A stretch of 64,000 nt of DNA. Origin: Oscheius tipulae. Taxonomy: Eukaryota; Nematoda; Chromadorea; Rhabditida; Rhabditidae. Every line of letters begins with the position of its first letter. The stretch's first letter is position 1. Below are positions 52,150-64,000 of this stretch, piece after piece. The stretch is taken from positions 7,192,001 through 7,256,000 of the forward strand of contig JASJZH010000004.1 of NCBI GenBank assembly GCA_037178975.1. The letters are read 5' to 3'. The translations under genes were made by a program, and so were the position numbers. Under the pieces are notes generated by a model. It was not told the DNA's origin and did not search any database. It was given only the letters and a program-made list of their open reading frames with translations.

Positions 52150-53264
52150 TAATAGCAAGAAGCTTTATTAACGAAGGGGGAGAAAGAACAATAGGGCGTT
52201 TTCACAACTGACTAGAAACAAATAAATAAAGGGCTCTTTTCATTAACTAATTCCCGCATTTAAATAACTACAATATGTAAGCCTGGAAGTGGCGGAAATA
52301 CTTTAGGGAAGGGGAGATACTCGCAAAGCTGCTCGGGCAATCAGACCCAAGGGAGCACAAAATAATAGGTGTGGAGTATAAGCTCGTAATGGAAACATGT
52401 AAAATGTGAAGAATCATAAAGGAGGAATGAAATACTGGAATAAAATACTAGAAAACTAACAAATTAAAGCAAAGTATAGGACTAGCTGGTGGCTGACTAG
52501 GCTCGCATGTCTACACATAAAACCGGGTGTAGCAGGGGTTGAGACTGAAAATGCTCTTGGTTACAGACCAGGTAGGCCAACTTACTCAAATTCACTCGGA
52601 ATGTGGGGGCTGCCGCTTGAACAAGGTTCGTGTTACGTTCCCCTGCTGGTCGACAGTTTCAATTTGCTGCTCCAGAGGCAGCTGGTTCAGGCGTTCTTGA
52701 CTCTCCGTGCCTGTGAATGTCACATGGCTCATGACAGGATCAACTACCTGAAAAGGAACATGATGAGCTGGTTCTGTATCGGCTCTGTTCTGTTTAACAA
52801 CTACTGAACTGCTTTTGAGTCAAGTCCAGGGTCACGCGTGAGCATAACTTGCCAGGACAGGTAAACTATAAGTACCGATTTGTCTCGAATTGAAAAAAGT
52901 TGTCACTATAATCACACTCTGCGTAAGGTCTCGTCAGTTCGTCGCTTCTACTCGTCGTCTTCTACAAATCGTCTACTGCTGCATCTGTCACCGCAATTGC
53001 CGTTTTCCTCCCTAACAGTCGACTTCTACCCCGAATGTCGCCTTCTACGCCAATTGTCGTCTTCTACAAGACGTTTACGACTTTACCTGTCGCCTTCTTC
53101 TCAAACCGTCGTCCTCTAACCCAACTGTCGCCTTCTACCAACAAGCTGTCTATTACCAACAAACTCAGGTCAGTTTACTTTTCCTATTTGGGGCCCAGTG
53201 GAACGGAATCTGACGGCATAGCAATTATTTGGGCGGGTACAAACGAACTGTTGAGACAGAAAGA
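52150..53264. other. Intergenic, contains a degenerate minisatellite
   Basis: Between the P450 and the 3' end of the giant gene I find no gene. The stretch near 52938-53150 is a repeat array described separately; part of it could still be 3' untranslated sequence of the giant gene. Confidence 0.5.
52938..53150. repeat. Degenerate 19-bp tandem repeat
   Basis: The string GTCGCCTTCTAC or close variants starts at 53018, 53037, 53056, 53089, 53108 and 53127, mostly 19 bp apart, with more diverged units further left. The unit is roughly GTCGNCTTCTACNCCAANT. No gene reads through it convincingly on the plus strand. Confidence 0.7.
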
Positions 53265-56200
53265 TCAACATACCCGAGTCTCGACCCTACGGGAAATTGT
53301 CTGAACTGAGCCATCTGGCTGCTCTGTAGTTGTGATGAAGGTTGTTAGGGTGGTTGGATACGATCGCAACATGGACTCCATCTCTCCTCCAAGGGAATCC
53401 TAAAACAGTGAAATTCATTAAAAGTTCCTCTCACATACCTTGTCGTCGTCGTCATGTTCTTGATAAGTTCCAACGGTGTCTCCACTCAGAAGACCATGGG
53501 TCTCCTGGCTGGCTAGATCTTGACTGGCTCCCTCTAACAAGGAGTCCTTGTCCATGGGAATATTTTCAAGTGAGTCGCGAGTACTGTCGTGTCGTGGAAC
53601 GATCTCGTACTCTGTTAAAGAATCTACCATAATGTCGCTGCTGCTAGGCTTGTGTTCACGCTGGTAGGATGGCTCAAGAGAGTCGGTGCTCGTCTCCAGA
53701 ATAGCAATGTTAGTAATGATGTCTCTCTCCAGAGAGTCGCTCGGGGAGAGAGCCTGTGGTGTTCCAGCTCTCGCGTCTTCCTCGTTCACTGGTCTCGATT
53801 TGATCTCCGTCTCGGAGAAAGCATCGTCTTCATCGTCGTCCCGGACACTCATGTCCTCGGCCTCGGATTCCTCCTTCACCACAGAGAGCATCATCTCGTC
53901 TTGTGGCGACTGGTTGGCCTGCTGATGATGAACTTCCGCCTCGAGTTTCTCGAACTCGGCCAAAGAGCTGAGAGATCCTTCCATCGATCGTGGTCTTCCA
54001 TGGGCATAGAGCTCGATCTCACTGGCAGTAAGGCTGCTGTCTCCTCGGTTAGCAACCAACTGCTCCAATCGCTCGAATTCTTGAAGACTTGTGAGCGAGA
54101 CGTTGTCACTGGAGACGTATTTACGTCCAAGATGGGTTGTTCCATTAGCAGACGAGCTGCCACTTCCTCCGTTCAGACTCTCAGCATCTTCTGGCTCCTC
54201 CTCGACAGTCTCCAGCTCTCCCTCGTTGCCTTCTCCTTGGTAAATCACAAAGCCTTCTTCCGTCTCAAGATCTCTATGACGCTCCGGACTGATCTGCTCT
54301 GGGCTCATCTGTTGTTCGGGTGACAAGTCTTGGCTTCTAGGCGAATCCTTCTCGATCGGTTCTGCCGGCTCTTCTGCCTTTAGACTGGATCCCTCCGAAA
54401 CACGACCAGTGCTCTTGGCAGATGCCGCATCTAGAGAGTCAGTTGAACCTGCTTGAGAGACAAAGGTGGATGTGAGTTGGTCGTCGTCCTTCTCTTTATG
54501 GATGACAGTATCAGCATGAGATTCAGAAGACAGCTCGGAAGAGTGTCTGGTATAACGAGCGGACTCATCAGAGGCATCACCACTAGCTTGTTCTTGCTCG
54601 GGAACATCGATTGACATCTCGGATACCAGTTCCTTGTCACCGGTTCTGGCAACAAACTCGAAAGCTCTTTCGTCATCTTCCATCTGCATCTTTCTAGGCG
54701 GTACGGGTGAGATTGGTCGACCGACATCCATCACGGGGCCGAGAAGTACGCCGCTTGGACTGGTAGGCATCTTCTGCTCGTCATCATCTTCTTCCTCCTC
54801 TATTGTAATCTGAAGAGCAACATCGGGTGTGGATCTTGCCGTCTCATCATCCAAAGTGAAAGATCTGATAGGTCGTGGTCGACCCTCGTTATCCAAATCG
54901 ACGACAAATTGACGGTCAGAGTCGACTGGAGACACGGCAACAGGAGAAACAGCAGCTTGTGGAGTCATTGTTCCTTCGGTTCTCTCCTCCATCTCACTCA
55001 ATCTACTGGGAGCTTCACTGGTAGCCGTGGTGTACTCGGAGTCTTGACTGGTCCAGCCTTGAGCAGACTCGTAAGTGTCTTCCTGGGACGTCAAACAGGT
55101 GTCGTAGTTTTCATCCTTGGTCGACTTCTCTGTGGCAGAATAGAACAGGTCACTGGTAACCGTTTTTGGGCCTTCTTGCTCTTCCAGAACCGTATCAATG
55201 ACCTCGTCAACAAGACGAGAAGCAGTCTCTGCAATTGGGTCGTGTTCCTCACTCTCTCCATCTGACTCTCTGATGACATCCAGTTCTTCCTCGCGGACTA
55301 TTGGCAGAGCGTCCGGCTTCTGTCCAGCTAGAATGTCCAGCTTTTCTTGGAGATCCGATTGATAATCAGTCTCTGGCTCCATCGAAACCTCATTGATAGA
55401 CTCCTGAGTGATCAGAGCACGTCTCGCTGGAACTGGAGCAGTAAAAGCATGGGTCACATCGGATCCAGCCTCCTCGATGGCTTTGTCTGTGAGCTGGGCA
55501 CTGAACTCCTCGACTACTTGTCCGGTACTGTCGTAAACCTTCCACTCGTCATCACCAGCAATCAATCTTGACTCATCTTGATCAGATGATGGACTTTCTT
55601 CGGATTGCTTTTGCGGTGATTGAAGGTGGCGAGCAGGTTCATCCTCGTCTTCGTCTTCTTGCTCATATCGGACACGAGCCACATTCTCGAGGGCCAGCTC
55701 TTCCAGATTGATGTCGCGTTGCGATCGAGGGGTCAGATCTTCGGCGGCTTCGATGACAGCTCCAGCTGTGGCTTCTTCCACGACGTCAGTCACAAACTCG
55801 TTGATTTCCAGTTTGGTTCCCGGAGAGAGGACTTCTTCCTCCGTTGTGAGCTTCTCGGGGATCAACCATTCCTCCTCCATGACCTTGTCGAACTCGTCTC
55901 CAAGACTGGGCTTCCTGACAGCTTCTGTCTTTTCTTCTTCCTCCAACTCGACGTGCTTTTCTTCAGTGGGCGATGCAATGTCAGAGATAGATAGCGATCC
56001 TTTGACTGATTCCTTGGTTGGTGACTGCACGCTTGTTTCTTTAGCCAGCTTCTCAAGCTGTTCTTCAAAGATGGTCTCGTGGGTCTCCTTCGTCTCAGGC
56101 ACATATCCTTCCATTTCTTCCTCGAAACGGTGTTGGACGTCCTCCAATGGCGATTCTTTGAAGTGAGAGACCTGTTCCTCTTCGAATCGAGTCTCAGAGG

Positions 56201-59200
56201 TCAGGCCAGATGATTTCTCGATATCTTGAGAGAATCGGCGTTCTTCTTCAGCAGGTGATGTCGTAGGAGAGACCAATCTCTGGCTCTCCTCAAAGTGAGT
56301 CTCTCTGCTCTCGATCACATGAGGCTCCTCAAGAAGGTGCTGTTGTTCAGAAACTTTCGGTAATCCAGTGTACACCTCTTTGACAAGATGCCCTTCATGA
56401 TCTTCTTCTTCATGATCTTCTCCCTTCAGCTTATCATAGGCAGCAGCTGCTCCGACGGCAGCTAGAGCAACGGGGGCAACTACAATTCCAGCAGCAACTT
56501 TTCCAACACCCTTAGCGAAGCCAAGAAGCCTGTCTTTCGTGCTTTCCTCATCACTTGGGACTTCTTCTCCGTGGTATTGGTGTTCTTGTTCGTAGCTAGG
56601 AACATGACTCTCCTCCTGCTCCTCAGTCAGCGATTTTGCAGGACTGGGGGGAGCACTGATAATCAAACCGGTGTTGATAGGCTCTCCAGAAGCTGTGTAG
56701 CCAGAGACGACTGGAGCTGTCTCCTCCAACTGCTCCAGTTCTTTGTGTGATGATTGTTCTTGTTCTTCTGGCTCTTCGAAGTACTCTCTCGTGATTGTGG
56801 TCGTCTCAATGACGTGTCTCGGCTCGTGATGAGCTTCCAGCTGCACCTCGACAGCTTTCTCGCTCTCAACAGGAGGTTGTTTCTCTTCAGGCTCGTAATA
56901 TTCTCGAGTTATGGAAGTGGTCTCGGTGAAGTGGACAGGCTCCTTCTCGTGGTGAAGCTCCTCCTCGGTTCTCTGCGAGTATTCTTGTCCTTCTTCAGCC
57001 AAACCGTGCTCGAATTCCTCCTTGGCAGGCGACACGGCCTCGTCGTAATACTCTCTGGTGATGGTTGTGGTCTCGACCACATGTCTCGGCTCATGATGAG
57101 TTTCGAGCTGCTCCTCAACAGCTTTTTCTTCCTCCTCAGGCTGCTCGTAGTAGTCTTTCGTGATGATTGTGGTCTCTACGACGTGGGTTGGCTCGTGGTG
57201 GACTTCGAAGCGATCCTCGATAACTTCCGGAGACTTTTTCTCTTCCGGCTCTTCATAAAACTCCTTTGTCACTGTCGTTGTCTCAACGATGTGAGGTGGT
57301 CTCTCGTGCTCAAGTCCTTCTTCAACACGAGTTTCGGGCTCATCGTAGAAGGATTCTTTGGTAACAATCTTGGTTTCGACTACATGACGTCCTTCACTCT
57401 CATCTTCTCTTTCTTTTGACTCTTTCTCTTCTTCAGGCTCCTCATAGTACTCTTTTGTGATTGTTGTAGTCTCGACCAGATGTCCCTCCTCGTCTCGAAT
57501 CTCGTGATGATAAATTGCGTCTTCAGCAGGAAGTTCTTCAACAGCAAGTTCCTTCTGGCTCTCGGTAGAAGATAATTCCTCATCGTACTCTCGTCGGATC
57601 GTCGTGGTCTCGATGATGTGATGGCGACCGCCGATCTCTTCCTCTTCGATTTCAATGTCAACGACGACGTCTTGGCTAGGACTCATCAAATGTTCTTCAA
57701 CAGAAGTCTCTTCGTCTAGTGCCTTCTCTTCTTCGGACTTGGTCTGCACTTCTTCGGCAAGTGCAGCAGTCTCGAACGGATATTCTTCAGCTAGAGAGGC
57801 TAGCTCTTCACTCGATCTTCTTCCCTGCTCCTCGGCCAACTTCTCGAGTTGCTCTTCGAAGAGAGTTTCGTGAGTCTCTTTCTCATCTGGCTCGTAACCT
57901 TCCATCTCTTGTTCGAAGCGATGCTGAACATCTTTCATTGGTGATCGTACAGCTTCTTCAACCCTATTTTCCAATTCTGATGTTTCCTCGATCTCTTGAG
58001 TTAATCGTCGTTCTTCCTCGGGTGAAAACTCAAAGGGAGCCTCATGGCTCTCGATGGCATGTGACTTCTCCTCTTCTTCCAAGCTTGGGGTTGCGGATTC
58101 AGGTAACGACTCCTTGACTGAGCTCTCCTTGCCAAAGTGCTCCCCGTGAGCTGATTCTCTCTCACTGATGGGACTTTCCTTCATCAAGTGTTCTTCAGTT
58201 GTTTTTCCTTCCTCCTTTTGTCCTGTCAGAGCATCGTAGGCGGAAGCAGCTCCAACTGCAGCCAGAGCGATAGGAGCAGCAACAACTCCGGCCGCGACCT
58301 GTCCAAAATCTTTGGCGAAGCCGAAGATCTTGTCCTTGGTGCTCTCTTCCTCGTCTTCTTGCAGTTCGCGTTCTTGGAAGGAAACAAGCTGTTCTCTCTG
58401 CAGTTCTTGTTCTTCGGTCGGGCTCGGAGGGGCACTGATGACCAGACCAGTATTGATAGGCTCTCCAAAGGCAGTATAGCCAGAGACGACAGGAGCTGTC
58501 TCTTCGACCAGTTCCGTTTCTACACGAACGGGTTCTTCACGTTCCTCCTCATGAACAATCCTCGAATCAGTCGAAACAGGCGAGGCAGATGTACGTTCCT
58601 CTTCCTCCTCTGCAACTTCTCTCTTCGCGACAGATGGACGCCTTTCGGCAAACTCCTCGGGCTCATGAACAGCCTCGACAGTACTGTACTCTTCATATGG
58701 AGCCGACTCGATCACGTATTCTTCCTCGTCTGGCGATTCAATTTTGCCTTCTATGTGGATCTCTTCGTCATGATGAGATGGATGGTATTCAACAGACGGG
58801 ATCTCTTCTGACATTTGTTCAGGAGCTTCTTCTTCCTCGTCAGCAACGGTATCGACTTTGATGGGAACGGCTGTGTCGGACAGATCTTCGTAGGTGGTCG
58901 ACTCGATGACATGTGGCTGTTCATCGTCTAGGATGTATGCAGGAGCAGAAATATCATGAGTCTCGGAAGGAATGACGTGTTCTTCCTCCTTTTCAATAAA
59001 CTCTTCACGATGTTCCTCCTCGGGAGCCTCTTCTTCCTCATCAGCTACAGTATCAATCTTGATGGGTATGTCAGCTCGCTCGGACAGATCCTCGTAGGTT
59101 TCCGACTCGATCACATGCTTCTCTTCCTCGGGAGCCTCTGTCTTTCCTTCGATATGGATCTGTTCTTCATGATGAGCTGGATGGTACTCAGTTGACGCGA

Positions 59201-62200
59201 TCTCATGTGTTTCATCTCCTTCGAAGTCTTCCTCCTCCTCATCAGCTACTGTATCGACCTTAATAGCTTGAGCAGCAGCGTCGGAGAAATCTTCATAGGT
59301 AGTCGACTCAATAACGTGAGGCTCAGCTTCAGTTTCAGTTGTGAAAGTGGCCGTAGAAGAAGCACCGTGGATCTCTTCGACAGTCTTCCTCGGAGTCTCA
59401 GGACTAGCTTCGGCACTCTCTCCCGACTCTTCTTGTTCCTTGAAAGCGTAGACTCTCTCGTCTCCCTCGTGCATCACCTCTTCTCCTTGACCTTCCTTCT
59501 TGTGCTTCAGTGCATCATAAGCATGACTGGCTCCTTTGGCAGCCAAAGCAACTGGAGCAGCAACGACCATTCCAGCCTTTTTGGCAAAGCCGAAGACCTT
59601 GCTTCCCAGTCCCTTCTTCTTCTTGGCAGGAGACGTGGCTTCCTCATCAGATTCGGCAGGAGATTCCAGCCCTTGCTGGTAGTCTTCAGCCTCTTCGAAC
59701 TGTCTCTCTTTCACAGTAGGAGAAGAAGGCTCCTCATGATGGGCTTCAGGCTCATAGATGGCCGATTCGATCACATGCTCCGCTTCTTTCGGCTCATCGA
59801 AATGGATTTCCTTGGTAGAAACAGTCGTCTCGATGCTGTACTCGGGTTCAGTTTCCAGATGTTCTTCCTTGGTTGGGGACTCTGGCTCCTCAAAGAATGT
59901 CTCCTTGACCGTGGTTGATGTTTCTACCACCTGAGACTCTCCCTCTTCAACTGATTCCTTTGTAACGACGACTGTTTCCTTAATGTGACTGGGATGGTCT
60001 TCTGATTCTTTGTCATAATAAGTCTCAGTGGTTGTTTTGATCGCCTCGACAATGTGCTTCTCGCGATTTTCCTCTGTGTTTTCAGAAATGTATGGCTCCT
60101 CAACAATGTCTCTAGTTGTCGTGGTCGTCTCGACAACGTGATGAGGAATCTCTGCTCCCTCGACCTCTTCTTTTGGCTCATCAAAGAAGCTTTCCTTCGT
60201 GACAGTCTTTGTCTCGGTCACATAACGAGACTCGTGAAGGTCTTCTTCAGTCTCGGTCGACTTCTCAGGAACAGGCTCGAGTTGTTCGTACTCTTGGGTA
60301 GTTGTGAAAGTCTCAACAACTCGGTGAAGGTCCTGTTCATCTTTCTCCTCGCCTTCTGGTTCCTCGAAGTCGGTTTCCTTGATCGTGATCGTAGTTTCAA
60401 CAACGTGTCGGGCTTCGGTCTCTTCCTCAGTTGTTTTTTCTTCAGGCTCTTCTAAGAAGGTCTCCTTGGTCACAATTGTGGTCTCGACGACGTGGTGAGG
60501 CTTGATCACATCCTCCTCCTCCTCAAACGACTCTTTCTCTGGAGACACAACTTCGATAGTGTGCTCGATGACTTTAGCTGGTTCCTCGTGATCAACCAGG
60601 GCAGACAGAACTGACGGTCCTTCGTCTTCTTTCTCACTGGCAGCAGGGGACGAAGACTCTTCAGGGAGTCCAGCAGACGGAGAGATGACTCTGTCCTGAA
60701 CCGGAGACTCGGGCTTGTCGTAGAAGATGTTTTTGCTCGGTCGTCTCTCCTCGCTTGGTCCGGTTTCGTCTTCAGGAGATGCCAGATCAGATGGAGCAAG
60801 TTGTTCTCCGAGGACTTCGAGTCCAAGATGACCGCGATCTCTTGACGATTCAGTCTCTTCTTCCTTGGCATGTTCAATCACAGTTTGGGGCTGTTCCAGA
60901 CTCTTCCATCGTAGGTCTTCCTGCTCCACACTTTCATAAGAAGGTGGCGGGAAAGAGGGTGGGGCTGCTGACTCATCAACCCAGAAAGGTAATTCTTCTT
61001 CCTCGTCCCCACGAAGTTTCTCATAGGCTGATTGGGCGCCAACAGCAGCCAGTGCAATCGGAGCGATAGCAATTCCAGCAGCAATCTTCCCAGCCTTCTT
61101 TCCAAAACTGAGCAGCTTTTCCTTGGTGCTTTCTTCATCTTCAGGAGTTACAGCCTCGTGTGTGGTAGATGGTTCCTCATAGTAGGTCTCCTTTGTGACT
61201 GTCATGGTCTCAATGACACGATGTGGCTCGTGGTGTTCGAAAGGAGCTTCCAAAAACTCCGTGGGTTCCTCAAAATACTCCTTCTTGGTCGTACTCGTTT
61301 CCACGAATCTCAGGGGCTCATTATCCTCGCCTACAATTATCGTTTCTTCAGTAGAAGGTTCCTCGGGGAACTCCTTCTCACTTGCGCTGGGCGACGGCTC
61401 TTCAAAATACTCTCTGACAGTGGTAGTTGTCTCGACGACACGTTGAGGCTCACGATGTTCTTCTTCGAAGGATCCTCTCTCAATGACAGATTCTTGTTCA
61501 CTGGGCACAGGAGACTCGCGACTTGAGGGCTCGTAGAACGTTTCCTTCACAGTGGTAACTGTCTCATGAACTTTGTGATGTTCCTCTGAGATGTCGGTCG
61601 CTTCTGGCAGGTCCTCCTTCTGATCATAGTAGTCTCTGGTCGAGGTGAAGATCTCAACTTCTCGAGCATTGTCTCTCACTACGTTTTCTTTCTCTTCTGG
61701 TCCCTTCTCACTGAATGTTGGAGACGACGGTTCCTCGTAAAAGATTTCTTTGGTCACAACCGTGGTCTCGACAATGTGAGGCCTCTCCTCAAAAGACTTT
61801 TGTGACGAAGTGGGAGATGGGAGCTTCTCCTCATGATATTCAGTGATTGTCTCTCCAAGCTGAATAGGCTCCTCGACACTGACTGGACTGATGGCATCCT
61901 CAATTTGGCCCTTGACAATAGCCGGCTCTGGCTCCTCGTTTTTCTCAATTTCTGGCCTCTCAGGAACTTCAAGATGCTCTTCCTCGATGGGAGAAGCAGG
62001 TTCAGCAACTCGTGATACAGTATCTGGCGCAGGCTCCTCGTTCTTCTCAATTTCCGGCCTCTCTGGGACTTCAAGGTGCTCCTCGCGCTCAAAAGTCTCT
62101 GACTGCTCCTTGTAATGAGTCTCTTGTTCTACTTCTCCATGAGGAAGCTCGAGCTCTTCGTTTTCTCGAGATACAAGCTCTTCCTGTGTCTCTGAGTCTT

Positions 62201-64000
62201 TCTCGTATCTGACTGGTGATTTCAAAACGTATGTCTCTTCTTCGTGGAATTGCTTGTGAGGCAGCTCAAACTCTTCTACCTCCCGAGACACATACTCCTC
62301 ATGAGTTTCAGGCTCCTTCTCCACATGCGATTCAGTTACAGGTTCATGGGGCAGTTCCAGATTCTGTACTTCTTGGCTGACAAACTCTTCGTGAGTTTCT
62401 GTCTCTCTCAGTGGTGTCTCTGCTGCAGAAGGTGGCTCCCCATGGCTTGTCCTTCTTTTCTCGAGCTCTTCTCGTGGGCTCTCCTGTGCAAACTGGTCTT
62501 CTTCCTGGTCTTCCCCCTTCAGCTTGTCGTAGGCAGCAGCAGCTCCAACGGCAGCTAGAGCGACAGGAGCGGCGACTATTCCGGCAGCAACCTTTCCAAC
62601 TTCTTTGGCAAAGCCAAGAAGCTTGTCTTTTGTGCTTTCCTCATCACTTGGAACTTCGTCTCCGTATTCAGCGCGAGTAACAGGTTGTTGTTCTTCGACT
62701 GGAGATGGAGCTGGTGAAGATGACTCAGCTTCTCCATGTTCAGGCTCCTCGTAGTAGACTTCTTTGGTCACAGTGGTAGTCTCGTAGACGTGACGCTTCT
62801 CGTGATGGTCTTCCTCTTCTGGTAAATGTTCAAGTTCTTCCTCTTTTGGCTCTTCCTCGAAGTAAATCTCCTTGACCGTGGTCGTTGTCTCGACCACATG
62901 GCAAGTCTTGTGCTCATCCTCTTCTTCCACCATCTCAGCCTCGTTCTTGGTAACTTCTGGAGCAAAGGTTACACGATGAGGAACCTCGATGAACTCTTCA
63001 ATCGGCTCACTTCTTGTTGGAGAAAGAGGCTCTTCTTCTCCAACCCTGCTAGGCTCCTCGTAGTACTCCTTGGACACCATTGTGGTCTCGACAATGTGAT
63101 GAGGCTGCTCGTGTTCCTCTTGCTCTTCTTCTCCCTCCTGCTCGTCATTCTTGTCGTAGAAGGTTTCCTTCGTAACTGTAGTAGTCTCGACAACATGCCG
63201 CTGTTCGGGCTCCTCGTGAACAATCTGTCCTGACTTGATGGACAGGGTAGAGTCATGGTCACTTCCAGTAGAAGATGTCAAATCGGATGGCTGCTCGTGG
63301 TACTCGCGTTGGACTTGGGTCGTCTCAATAACGTGGTGGAAGCTACCGATGTCTTCCTCGACAACCTCGGTAATGACTCCAGGTTGTGGCCCTTCTTCCT
63401 CTGTTGGTTCCTCATAATAGTCTCGATGACTGATAGTCGTCTCAACAATGTGAGCTGGCTCCTCAATAAGTTTCTCGCTTTCATCACCTGGGACAGGAGA
63501 CACGGGTTCTTCTTTCTCGCTGACAGACGGAGAAAAGGGCACTTCTTCGTGGAAGTACTCTTTGCGAGCAACGACTGGGGACTCGAGACCTTCTGGCAGT
63601 CCAGCTGACGGTGAAATGTCCCTGTCTCGGACTGGAGACTCTGGTTTGTCATAGAAGATGTCACTGCTTGGTCTTCTTTTCTCACTTGGGCCAGTCTCGT
63701 CTTCAGATGAAGCCAAGTCCGATGGAGCTAACTGCTCCTCCGGAACTTCCAAGCCACCAAGACCAAGCTCCTTTGGTGACTCGGGCACAATTTCTCTCTG
63801 AGTTACTGGAGATTCGAGCTCTTCCTCCACAGGTTCCTTGTCCATCTCGGCTTCAAGCTCCCTCAAGACCTCTTCCTGTTCGACCTCTCGTTGACTCTCT
63901 GGAGTGCCAACTTCAACAATGGTAGAGACGTCTTCCTTGAGCTTCCCGGGCTCTCCCAGACTGAGTCTCTCTTCAAGATGGAGCTCCTCAGCTTCGGGTG
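53265..64000 (-). CDS. Giant acidic repeat protein, probable tail of a giant ankyrin (UNC-44 type), 5' end off the window
   Basis: A single exon runs from the right edge (open at 64000) to a GT donor at 53438, at least 10,562 bp coding without a stop, then a 39-nt intron and a last exon from 53399 with DSLGGEMES...PTTLTTFITTTEQPDGSV...VETRV and a stop at 53265-53267 (or a further splice). The giant part has about 29 copies of a unit like H-V-V-E-T-T-T-V-T-K-E-Y-Y-E-E-P, five Gly/Ala-rich modules (see findings), repeated HVIESTTYEDLSD and VDTVADEEEE units at 58.6-59.4 kb, and near the C-terminus SLQEFERLEQL and SLAEFEKLEAE. It is strongly acidic, rich in Ser, Thr, Glu and Pro, and predicted disordered. 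Nematode UNC-44 has giant neuronal isoforms with a Ser/Thr/Glu/Pro-rich repetitive tail (from memory), and the final exon resembles ankyrin tails; this is the basis for the call. Neither ankyrin repeats nor ZU5 or death domain are inside the window. An unrelated cytoskeletal giant is the alternative. Confidence 0.6.

Noticed and set aside
53234-53278. A possible 26-nt intron after VETR in the last giant-gene exon
   Set aside because: Shorter than any well-supported intron in the window; a direct stop or a longer splice is equally possible, so the end is left uncertain.
53652-63925. Long open frames on the plus strand opposite the giant exon
   Set aside because: They are Leu/Phe/Ser-rich mirror images of the acidic repeat codons and have no independent start, splice or domain evidence.
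1-64000. CRISPR arrays, bacterial operons or insertion sequences
   Set aside because: No direct-repeat/spacer arrays and no prokaryotic gene structure; all evidence is for a nematode nuclear genome.

Overview
The window is nuclear DNA of a nematode, probably a free-living rhabditid-type species. The strongest evidence is three copies of a complete nematode SL1 spliced-leader RNA gene. They are supported by nematode-specific chemoreceptor families (Srx, Srt, Srsx, Str), an innexin, an astacin with the EGF-CUB-TSP1 tail seen in nematodes, a Tc3-like transposon, and introns that are mostly 33-42 nt. I assembled exons by hand from GT..AG boundaries, reading frame and family motifs. Most models close to an exact multiple of three with full-length family architecture, so exon edges are usually reliable to the base, but none has transcript support.

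Layout, left to right. 0-13 kb is a chemoreceptor neighbourhood: an Srx gene cut by the left edge, a complete Srx gene, an Srt gene, and an Srsx gene with one unresolved frame break. The Srt gene has a 3.56-kb intron that contains a complete ABCG half-transporter on the opposite strand and two divergent SL1 RNA genes; a third SL1 gene lies in a later Srt intron, and a decayed fourth copy lies in an intron of the first Srx gene. 12.6-13.7 kb has two very small genes (one membrane, one secreted). 13.7-17.5 kb is gene-poor apart from tRNA-Asn. 17.6-30 kb is dense: a secreted Val/Thr/Pro-rich protein, an innexin, a cytochrome P450 with CYP2/CYP33-like features, an astacin metalloprotease, a peroxisomal (SKL-ending) acyl-CoA thioesterase of the BAAT family, and one poorly resolved gene. 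31-34.2 kb encodes an 810-residue protein with a GTPase domain, zinc-binding Cys/His motifs and a helical N-terminus. 34.5-43 kb mixes two Str receptors, a four-TM protein, an NNMT-type methyltransferase pseudogene, and Tc3-like and mariner remnants. 44-50 kb has two small membrane proteins, a Cys-loop receptor, tRNA-Ala and another Str receptor. 50-52.2 kb is a CYP4-type P450.

The last 10.7 kb is one enormous exon, running off the right edge, encoding more than 3,500 residues of acidic Ser/Thr/Glu/Pro-rich repeats plus five Gly/Ala-rich hydrophobic modules. Composition and the downstream exon suggest the giant tail of an ankyrin (UNC-44 type). That assignment is inference, because no ankyrin repeats or spectrin-binding domain lie inside the window.

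No operon-like functional pathway joins these genes. The common themes are chemosensation and membrane or secreted proteins, with xenobiotic and lipid metabolism (two P450s, ABCG, BAAT thioesterase). The most unusual structures are the SL1 genes living in introns of chemoreceptor genes and the periodic Gly/Ala modules of the giant exon.
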